Shown here piece after piece: positions 55,145 to 64,000 of a DNA stretch of 64,000 nt (position 1 is the first letter of the stretch; each line of letters starts with the position of its first letter). The translations under genes and the position numbers were made by a program. The notes below the pieces were generated by a model. That model had not been told where the DNA came from. It did no database searches and saw only the letters and a program-made list of their open reading frames with translations. Source of the DNA: Apoderus coryli (lineage: Eukaryota > Arthropoda > Insecta > Coleoptera > Attelabidae); NCBI GenBank assembly GCA_911728435.2, contig OU452200.1:33061715-33125714 (forward strand), given 5' to 3'.

Positions 55145-56195
55145 ATTCTCAAGATTTTTAACTGTTACCAGTGGTAACAGTGGTTACATGGACGCTTCGC
55201 CACTGGCATAAGTTCGTCTTACTTCTACTGGACCACTTACTAAACCTATATTATGTGAAAAATCAAAATGAATGCCTGGGGCTCACAATTATAAATCCTC
55301 CTGCGTGGTAAAGATTATGCATAACTCCATATTAGTAATTCGAGAATAGTAATGAAATATTAATGGTTTTAATTATCGTTTATACGAAAAATCCTAAGAA
55401 AATATAACCTTGCGCTTCAATTATTTCATACTCATCTCAATCGTCATACCTTTATGAAATATTCAAATAAAATATTCATTCAATAAACAAATAACGGTTA
55501 CGGTAGGTGCTTCACCCCAAGCATGTTTTTACAAAAGCTCTGAATATTATTATTCATGTCTATATAAAGGTACATTAAACACCCTTAATAATAAACGACC
55601 AATTAATCTGCTATGTACACCAAAACCGGAGAATTTATAACACTCTAAAAGGAATTTTTAATTTGTTTTATACATAATTAAATAATATGCTAATAAATCC
55701 GAGTTCTTTGCGGTTGAAAAATCATTGTACCTTTGTAATATATCTATGAGACGCTTGAATATTATAATGGATTGATGTTTGGTTTTTCTTTGTTATTGTA
55801 TGCCTAAATTATATATAACGTTTTTGTTAGGAACTTATTGGAATTTTGAACAGCTGCTAACAGGCAGCTTGCTTCAGTAATTAGAAAATTGAAGGTGAAC
55901 ATAAAAATTAAATTTACTAAAGCTTAGAATATTTTGTGGGCCTATGGATCAATAATATCTCAAATTAATAAAAAAAATTGCTTCCATGAAAAGAAATGTC
56001 TAAATTTTCCAATGCCTTTTATGACAGATTGATATGAGTATACTACGAGTATAATATCATTTTGAGACTATGCAGTGAGTAATTTTTATTCTCCAATCAA
56101 TAATACCATAATCTTGAGCAGAGTTTCGTCATCTTGATCTGGGAATACATTTTGTGGTTGTACCTATTCTTCAGATCTCAGAGTTGCGGTTCGGT
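55145..56195. other. No recognisable feature
   Basis: AT-rich sequence with no motifs. A short palindrome tgttaccagtggtaacagtgg lies at 55163-55184. Confidence 0.4.
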
Positions 56196-56199
56196 GACT

Positions 56200-57258
56200 T
56201 CTCGGGTAATGATTGTCTAATACATTGATTGTATAATAGGCAGGCGACGGTCATTAAACGTATGTCAAAATTGAGCTCTTCAATTGGAATATTATCCTCT
56301 GTACATTTTCCAAACACAAGGTCTAATCTTCCATTCCCCACCCACCCGCCAGCGGAGCGCCTCAGGGCAGCTGTTTGGCACCATTAATATTTTCAATTTT
56401 CATTAATGACATATACAAGCAACCATTTGATGTTTGCAGATGATCTGAATTTAAATCGGGTTATTCGAGACACTTCGGATTGCGTATTGTTGCAGCGCGA
56501 CTTATCTAAGCTTGAAGATTATTAATTATATTATAATAAATTGTCTTTAAATATTAATAAATGTAAGTTTGTCATATTTCCGAAATCGCAAACTGTTTTT
56601 AAATATCGGTATCAGCTGAGTGACACTGCGCTTGAGTGTTGTAATCTTGGAGTTAACATCGACACTGAATTGTCATTTAATTATCACATTCAAAGTATTA
56701 CCCAAGATGCACTACGCATGCTTGACTTTTCGTTTCGTGTTACTAAAGATTTTAGTGATATAATGTATAACTAATTTGTATTGTGCTCTGGTAAGATCTA
56801 AGCTTGAGTACGCATCTATAATATGGTATCCCATTTACCAATATCATGAATACATACAGCGCAAATTCCTTAAATATTTAGCGTCTAAAATTGACGGTAG
56901 ATTACCATGTAGAGGATTCGATCATAGAGCACTGCTCGATCGCTTTCAAATGGTTTCGCTGGCTACTCGCAGAGTGTATCCCGGACAACTCTTTCTGTTT
57001 AAGATTATAAATAGCTTGGTGGACTATTCAAACCTACTCCGATCGTTGAATTTTAACATACCGCGCCCCTCTGCGAGGAGTAGCAGACTATTTCACGTTC
57101 TTGCTTTTCGTACTAATTATGGATCCAAAGTACCACTACTTCGAGCATGTCAAACATGTAACATACACGGATTTAGTCAAGAAATTAACTATTTCAATGA
57201 GCCTGTTAGATATTTCTTCGCTCACTTGTCTCGATTCCTGCAAAATCTGGCCATATGA
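56200..57258 (+). pseudogene. Non-LTR reverse transcriptase, C-terminal half
   Basis: Broken frames give ASGAPQGSCLAPLIFSIFIN (motif B), FADDLNLNRVI (motif C), LSKLEDY..LSLNINKCKFV, NLGVNIDTELSFNYHIQSI (motif E/thumb), then a TAA at 56772-56774 and the open frame LVRSKLEYASIIWYPIY.. to the stop at 57258. The C-terminal end PLLRACQTCN..EINYFNEP.. matches the relics at 51.6 and 28.4 kb. A poly(A) signal (aataaag near 57432) marks the 3' UTR. Four or more disruptions are seen. Confidence 0.8.
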
Positions 57259-57449
57259 TGTGTGTGCGTATTGTGTTGTGGGTTTTGCACCTGTACATGC
57301 TACATTATTTTTACCTGCTATGTTGTTTCTTATACTTGCTACCTATATTGTTTCTTAATCTGTATTATACATACAATACTTGTTTCTTAATGCACTATAA
57401 GTACTTGCCTTGTAAATGGGTGATATTAGACAATAAAGAATTTTATATT

Positions 57450-57665
57450 CTTTTTTCTTCATTTCTTTTATATTCATTAATTTATTTGTATAATTGTGTA
57501 AAATTAAAATTATGATTTTTCTTGCTAGTTTTATCTTTTTTTTTATTATTAATAATAAATTATTAATTATTATTAATAAGTTTATTATTAGTAGCTTAAT
57601 TATTTAGTTACATTGTTTTGTAATTACGTCCGTAACTTGTTAGACAATAATGGTATATTAAGTAT
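57450..57665. other. T-rich spacer
   Basis: Low-complexity attattaataata sequence at 57540-57590, including a small perfect palindrome around taataataaattattaatt. Confidence 0.4.
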
Positions 57666-57669
57666 AAAG

Positions 57670-57771
57670 GGCGGTAAAGAATTCGTTGCAGCCCGTCGCT
57701 GTATATACCCACGAGTGAGCGATGCGAGCGAGGGCAGCTATACAGCGAAGTGCTGCAGCGGCTTTACCGCC
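57670..57771. repeat. GC-rich imperfect hairpin of 102 nt
   Basis: Three paired blocks: ggcggtaaag (57670-57679) with ctttaccgcc (57762-57771), gcagc (57688-57692) with gctgc (57752-57756), and tcgctgtata (57696-57705) with tatacagcga (57739-57748). The loop is CpG-rich (gagtgagcgatgcgagcgaggg). Base composition is sharply different from the flanks. No coding; its class is unknown. Confidence 0.75.
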
Positions 57772-57774
57772 AGT

Positions 57775-59905
57775 GGTGCTTACAACTGTTTTTCGCCTGC
57801 CTCTTCATACTACAATATTAAACCAAAAGAACTTTATTTTAATAATTAATTATTACTGTTATAAACTGACAGTTTATGACAGTAATTAATGGGAGTATTA
57901 TTTGACATTATCCTTTGACAAACTCAGATCAGATAAACTTATGTGACAGGCTCACATGTCAATGTTGAGTATTTTAAATGTAGAAAGAAACTGTCAAATT
58001 ATTATCTGAGCGTGTACGTTATAGAAATTTGATTTTAGAAGCTTAGGTATATTTCGGTACTACAATAATAATTAAAAAGTGACTACTAATTAATAATGGA
58101 CAATTTTAAATAATTAAATGAGTTTAGCGGAATGGCAACGACTACCTAAGTAAACTTTCTCAATTAATTGTCAACTTATCCTCTGGATGGAATGCACATT
58201 AAGTTAAGTGAGTGAAAACTACTGATGTTAACGTTATTATTGGAAATCTAACAGTAGCGCCATCTATGATAAAAAAATAAAAAGAGCGGTCGCTAAGTGG
58301 TCATTGGTAAAACTCTGTTTAAGTGCTGGCAGGCGAAAAAGAATATTATTATATATATATTATTAGTTCTGAATAACTGCAACCCCCCTTTGGGTACCCA
58401 TTCGAGAGACCCGTAACTGCCGCAAAAATTAAAACTAGCTAAAAAAATACGCGCTGAATATTTGGTAAGATTCTGGACTATATATACCATTTCCGAACAC
58501 CCTGTATATTCAAATCTACCGCAGAATGAAAAAAAAAAAACTGGGACACTACACTTAAAAACAGGAAATGGGCATTATGTAAATATGGAAAAACATTTTA
58601 TTGAGTTGATATGGCATAAATAAACCCATACTTATTAATTTAAGGTTCTTAGAGTGATGATCATTATCGAAAGCATAATATTGACACTAAATTTTGCTTG
58701 TGTAATAAGTAAACACGTATATACGAATTCCTATACCTACCTATCTAAGCAGCTGCTGATGATATTAGGCATAATTTATTTTAGTCGAACAACCAATTAG
58801 GTATACCCACATTTATTTATTTATATCTGAGACATAATAATGAAGAAAATATAAATAACTGTTTATTTAAATAAAGAAAAATATATATTACATCTGCTTT
58901 TACGTTATAATAACCTATTAATATGTTTTTATTGCTTATATAGGTAAATACACATATTTGAAATAACGGGTGATAAGAATTTATCTTTGTTTACTTTAAA
59001 ACACAATTTGATGCTAAATATTTGAAACTCGCCAATACCCCTTTCATAATAGATTTCCTAATATAGAAGAAGAAGAAAAGCTACTTCAATTATAAAGAGT
59101 TAATTTATGTCATGCAAAAGGTCACTTAAAATGCTCTACCATAGAATAATAACAAACTGTGGCTCTAACACTAAAATTTGTCCACTCGAGTTACGTCTAT
59201 TTTCACCTCGTATTTGGACAGATCGAGCCCAACCAAAAGCATTGAAGAAATTACGAACGACTTGCTGGATTACCGTTAAGCGCAAGGGCCGATACCCAAG
59301 TGCACCAAAACATTATCTCATTTTTTGAGATTATTTTCTGATGGGGTTCCATAGCAAATCTGTATTACCATGTATTTTCTTAGTTTGTATCTACATAATA
59401 TAAAACAAGAAGAACAAAACACTAAAGTGTTGATCCACGACTCATGAGTATATTTTCGTAGAGTTGTGTATTACCTGGGAAAAAATCTATAGGGTGCTTG
59501 TTGTATTTGTAGTTATGAAAACGAAGAAATAATCCTACATTTCCAGCTTATAGGAATAGTTCGTCAATATTAATATATCAAAAACAGCAGTTGATGAAAA
59601 ATGGACAATTATAATTGGGTTGGAATTGCATTAATGATGATGATATGACCAGATTTGTAACATGACTATTCTATTATTTACGCAAAAAAAAACTCAGTAC
59701 TTGTATACGCTTATACATTTTATGCTTAAGCAGCCCCAAGGAGCTATAAAAATATTGGTTAGTTTCTATATTGCATATTTATATCTATTTTTTGCCAATT
59801 ATTAAGGAGATGTGACTGAGTACTATTATGAAGGCATAAATTATATTGTTTTTTCTATCGTTAAAAGCGGAATACCATATGCTATGATTTAGTAGACTTT
59901 CACGT
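57775..59905. other. No recognisable gene
   Basis: AT-rich. At 58270-58507 a segment ending gaacaccctgtata resembles the end of a mariner-type MITE. At 59427-59452 the minus strand carries catgagtcgtggatcaac, a possible hammerhead relic. The 73-codon frame at 59107-59328 is basic and unrecognised. Confidence 0.35.
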
Positions 59906-59907
59906 GT

Positions 59908-60800
59908 ATTAATAATAACAATAATAATAAAGTACTTTTATTGCATTATATCTGTCGTTACAAACATAAAAATCTTAATTATTTAATGCAACTGGGCGAG
60001 TTTCAGTACGGTGCTTTGCAAGCAAATAACCGTCTGTTAAGCTTATGTTGAAAAAAAAATACCTATACAAATTACAAATATAAATACAAGTATAAATACA
60101 AAAAGCAACTAAGAAAAAAGAGCAATAATAAAAAAAACAATAATTTACTGGATCCGAATGCCATGAACAAGCATGCAGCCCCACATAATACACACCAAGC
60201 CTCCACAAAAACCACTCCTGGTTTAGGCAATGAGTCTCAAAAATTTTCTTTTAAACACATTCTTCGTTTTAGCTTCCCTTAATTCTTTTGGCCAGGAATT
60301 TATGCATTTCGTGACTTTATAGGTAAAAGACCTCTTAAACACTTCGGTAGGAGTAGTGTGTGGCTAACTCTGTCAACTTTCCTGATACCAAAGACAAGGC
60401 GAAGACAGGAATTCTGGAGGTTTTGGATATGATTTCTATCAATTACTGTCAAACAGGAATCATAAATTGTATCGCAGTAATTCAAATGCGATAATACTAG
60501 TGTCTCACATAATGTTATTTTAAGTTTTCGAGTCAACACCTGGCGATTGCGCAATAAAACTTTCAGATTCAAGTATGCTCTCACAACTAATGTGCCCCGA
60601 GAAGCCCAATTCATCGTCCATTACAAGGCCAAGGTTTCTGACCTTCCTCTGAAAATTAATTACTGTATTATCTATCCTTAAAGAGTTGCTGTACATATTC
60701 AAAAATGAAAGCTTATCGGCCTTGCGGCCAAACAATATTGCAACACACATTCCTGCATTTAACCTAAGACAATGACTCTCAGCAAACTGAAATTATTTGT
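59908..60800 (-). pseudogene. Non-LTR RT thumb and C-terminus with 3' tail
   Basis: The minus strand from 60800: FAESHCLRLNAGMCVAILFG, RKADKLSFL.., VRNLGLVMDDELGFSGHIS, then after a frame change LNLKVLLRNRQVLTRKLKI, TLCETLVLSHLNYCDTIYDS, IQNLQNSCLRLVFGIRK, then an internal deletion and TEVFKRSFTYKVTKCINSW-PKELREA, and the 3' UTR. An AATAAA lies near 59935, followed by a TTATTATTATTGTTATTA tail at 59909-59931. The RT palm is not present. Confidence 0.8.
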
Positions 60801-60804
60801 GTTG

Positions 60805-61305
60805 TGAAATCCATTGATTTTCTAGATGTTTTCCATTTTTCCAAATTATAGACTGATGTGTAAATACATCACAAAATATATTGCTGATAGAAGTTCTACT
60901 TTATTATTTTTTCTTAATAATTTTTGAGAAGATTTTGGGGACCAGATTATCGTGTATCACAAGGGCACTTTTAGTATTCGCAAATTGTCAGCTTTTTGTA
61001 AGATGTAGGGAATCATTATTAGTATTCATATGTTCTGGATTCTCCCAGGCTTAGGCGAGTTTTAGAGGTGAGAGTTTTTAAAGAAATATAGTTTTTTTTG
61101 TGTTACTGTCAATTTTTATTGCAGAAGATTTAAAGTCGTTCCACCTATAATTTCACTTGGTGTAATCGTACCGCGGCTCTCATTTTAGAAGCATAACCCA
61201 GAGCTCTCAAAGCCCATAAACACTCTCCCCACAATTTCTAAGATGCTAGAAAAAAATACTGAAAGGCAAATGCGACCCTTTTTCAGCAAAATAAATAATA
61301 TTCAT
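60805..61305. other. No recognisable feature
   Basis: AT-rich gap between divergently oriented non-LTR relics. It probably contains decayed 5' parts of the plus-strand RT. Confidence 0.35.
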
Positions 61306-61309
61306 TTTG

Positions 61310-62258
61310 TTTAATCAGGTTTTGGACCCGGTTATGACTGTGTTTCGGCCCTTCTGAAAATAACAGAAGACATCCTAACAGCGACAGACAAGTTAATGTT
61401 GACAGTCTTGATCCTTTCAGATTTTTCTAAAAGCGTTTGCTATGCTGGATCATAGTTTAATGTCGTCGAATTTAAAACATGTTGGTCTAAAAAATTCGTC
61501 ATTAAAACTGCTAACAAACTATCTTGATAACCGATCACAAGCAGTTACGTACAAAACTATCATTTTTGTATTCTCATAAAATTGTAAGGGAGTGGCCACA
61601 AGGGTCGATACACTTTTATTCACTTCATATACATCTACTTTTGCGACGACTTTAGTGTCATGTCAACACTATTACGCTGATGATACACAATTGTATCTGT
61701 CATTCCCGCTTGATGAGGCCCCCCAAGCAATTGCTGTTATTAATGCCGATACCTCTAGTGGTCTCTGTGAAATCTCGCCAAGACACTGTCTGAAAATTAA
61801 CCCCGATACTTAAGCCTATTGTGCGAAATCTCGAACTTGTTATGGATCAGGACTTTAAGTTTGCTGAATATATTACAAAACGAATTCAGCTTGGTTATAT
61901 AAATCTAAAATTAATATTTCAACATCGGTCTGCTCTAACTGCTCTGAACTAAAGGCAAGTTTGTGCGAGTCTTTCGTAATGTTCCAATTAAATTATTGCG
62001 ACATTCTCTATTCCCTTGCATTACGCAGGTTTCCGAAATACGGTTGCAGACGTTACATATTTATATGAAAAAATAAGATACCGTACAAAAGTTCACAATA
62101 CAAATGTGCGTCACAAACATGCCCTAACTCCACCTGTCCACTCTACAGAGTTATTTAAACGGTCATTCTCATACGTCATGACCAACTACATAAATAAACT
62201 ACCACATTATTTGAAAGACTTGTCGAGGTTCATGTTTAAGAAAGAATTATGTACATGA
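61310..62258 (+). pseudogene. Non-LTR (CR1/Jockey-like) reverse transcriptase relic
   Basis: In order: SGFGPGYDCVSALLKITEDI (the FRPGHS..TALL block), LTVLILSDFSKSVCY (motif A; D..KAFD in active copies), LKLLTNYLDNRSQAVTY, a gap where VPQGS and GPLLF are damaged, TLLFTSYTSTFAT.., YYADDTQLYLSF (motif C) at 61672, INADTSSGLCEISP, LNYCDILYS, and the C-end ELFKRSFSYVMTNYINKLP-HYLKDL, stop at 62256-62258. At least five disruptions are seen. It is the most complete RT of the window. Confidence 0.82.
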
Positions 62259-62544
62259 GACGGTAAATAATTTTAGCTGTTTAGATACATATACAGTTTT
62301 GTTACTCTTTTTATTGTTTTTTTTTCTATCTATATTATGGGTATTGTTTAGAATATGCATGTCTGTGTATTTAATTATTGTAATTATTGTAATTATTTTT
62401 TTTGGTTAGCTGAACAGATTATTATTATTTAGTGGTACTGATAGCAAATAAGCCATATTTTCTTTTCAACATATAATTTATCATTGGATATACATATATT
62501 TACACTTCCCAAAGATATACACTTCATACTTATATACTTTTAAC

Positions 62545-63410
62545 CAAAAATCTGCTGTAAAGTTCTTGGGTGTCGAGATCGAATCACTTCTAAATTGGTA
62601 CTCACATATCGAAACAATCTCAAAAATGCTCTGCAAGTTTTCATTTTTGATTTGCTGAGAAGTTTTGTTTCCGTCGATGTATTGCGCTCCTGACACTCTG
62701 TGTTGAGCTATTCAATTGTGTTGTGTGGTAACTCACGACGCATAAATGAAGTACTGATATTGCAAAGATTTTCTTGTCGTCAGTTGTTTAAAGATCTGAA
62801 CATTTTAACATTTGCGTCAATTTATGTCCTGGAGTGTGTGTTCTATGTCTATTCCAACATAAATAAATTTTCAAGCACAAACCAGATATCCAATTATGAA
62901 TTAAGGCATGGATTATATTTAAAATTACCTATCCACAGACTTTCACTTTCAGCTAATAATTCACTTATAATGCCTATACAAATTTATAATCATCTACCTC
63001 AGCATTTCAAATTAATTAAGACCCCAGTGAAGTTTAAGCGGTCTGTAAAGGAATGGTTACTTCAATATAGCTTATATTCATTGAACGAATATTTTTCGAA
63101 TAACACTAATTGAAATCCTAGTTATATGTTTGTCTCTTATTAAATCTACTGTGAGATTCTATACCTAGTTGTAATTTTTGTAAGTTAGCCACTGTTCAGT
63201 ATTGTCTTTTATACAATTTATTGTTAAATATTATAATGTGAACTACTTTTTTTGTATCCAACGAATATAGTGTTTTACTGTTGTTGATGTTATTATTATT
63301 ATGGTTATTATGAGTAGTGTAGTGATGATCATTGTAATTTAGTGACGCATTCTATGTACCTTTACTGTACCTGACGAATAAAGACGTATTATTATTATTA
63401 TTAAAATTAG
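62545..63410 (+). pseudogene. Non-LTR RT C-terminal part with 3' UTR and tail
   Basis: SAVKFLGVEIESLLNWYSHI (RT thumb) near 62555 is followed after two breaks by an open frame 62700-63113: LSYSIVLCGNSRRINEVLIL, QLFKDLNILTFASIYVLECV, IYNHLPQHFKLIKTPVKFK. The stop is at 63111-63113. The 3' UTR ends gacgaataaagacgta followed by (TTA)n at about 63390-63408, the same tail type as the relic at 59.9 kb. It lies only about 290 bp after the preceding RT relic in the same direction, but belongs to a different copy. Confidence 0.78.
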
Positions 63411-63414
63411 CTTT

Positions 63415-64000
63415 CGATATCTTCGTTTTTAACTGTGCTAAAAGCCTTGATACGTGAAGATAAACAAGAATCCTGAAGGACCTTTAAACATGATAAACTT
63501 CTTGATTCTGAAGTCTGGATTATTAACTTGTCCCGCTATAGTTATTCAAGTTAAGACTGTGGACATTTCTCTAATTGAAACAGTATTTCGGAATACTTCG
63601 ATTTACAGGTTTTGTATTTCTTGCTTTAGAAAGATGATAATATATTAGTACATGATAATATAACTGACCCTTAAGATCTCGTCGTGGTCAGTTTCGTATA
63701 ATATAAAAACTTAATAGGTAATAAACAAGTTGCATATTGGTGCATACCTGCAACGCCAATCAGCATTCCGCTTACTCTACTTGATTTTCTCAGCCGGTTT
63801 TTCTGCCCATTTTCATTTCTAACAATTTATTGCTTGGGAGGCTTTTGCCTACGCCACGTGTGGAGACACTAAGAAAGAGGAGAAAGAAAAAACGAAAAAG
63901 GAACACAAGAGTAACGATTATTGCCGTATACGGTCATTTATCGTAGTGAAGTAACTGCCTATAGTACCGCCTCTAGATGTTGCTACTAATTAGGCAGCTA
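63415..64000. other. No recognisable feature
   Basis: AT-rich to the window end. The 64-codon frame at 63454-63648 shows no motif. Confidence 0.4.

Noticed and set aside
1..64000. CRISPR arrays, prokaryotic operons, integrons
   Set aside because: No regularly spaced direct repeats, no prokaryotic gene organisation, and eukaryotic transposon content throughout.

Overview
The window is AT-rich eukaryotic DNA with no intact protein-coding host gene, no tRNA gene with a foldable cloverleaf, and no operon-like packing. Nearly every recognisable coding trace is a decayed mobile element. The mix (Tc1/mariner of the DD34E, DD34D and DD41D types, hAT, Ty3/gypsy and copia fragments, several non-LTR reverse transcriptases including one with an RNase H domain, and Penelope-like sequence carrying hammerhead ribozymes) points to an insect. 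The order cannot be decided from the sequence alone. The region is best read as intergenic or intronic repeat-rich DNA.

Layout. 1-13 kb: a transposase relic, a Ty3/gypsy remnant inserted in an older MITE, a Tc1-like relic, two LTRs of one family (one a solo LTR with a 4-bp target duplication), and a reverse-transcriptase (RT) fragment. 12-22 kb: SINE-like repeat, transposase relics, an RNase H pseudogene, a hAT-like start, two Penelope-like pieces with hammerhead motifs, a full-length copy of the MITE, and a 5S rRNA-like relic. 23-27 kb: two DD41D mariner-type elements. The second is complete with about 366-bp terminal repeats, needs only one frame correction, and sits inside the 3' UTR of a non-LTR element. 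28-30 kb: an inverted-repeat structure that contains an inserted non-LTR 3' end and encloses a 5' fragment of 18S rRNA. 31.6-33.5 kb: an internally deleted Tc1 element and the best hammerhead ribozyme. 34.8-42.5 kb: foldback elements, an RT fragment abutting a mariner fragment, and an almost 1-kb palindrome of two head-to-head Penelope-like copies with outward-pointing hammerheads. 45.6-55.1 kb: DD41D relic, copia gag trace, hAT C-terminus, RT C-terminus, tRNA-like repeat head, and a full-length Tc1 copy with TA target sites. 56-64 kb: four non-LTR RT remnants and a GC-rich 102-nt hairpin.

The parts do not form a pathway. What ties them together is successive insertion, deletion and inversion. 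At least three insertion-within-element events can be read directly, and the two Tc1 copies show how an internally deleted derivative arose. The most unusual content is the set of hammerhead-type self-cleaving RNA motifs: one canonical and apparently intact, five of a Penelope-like variant, and several relics.
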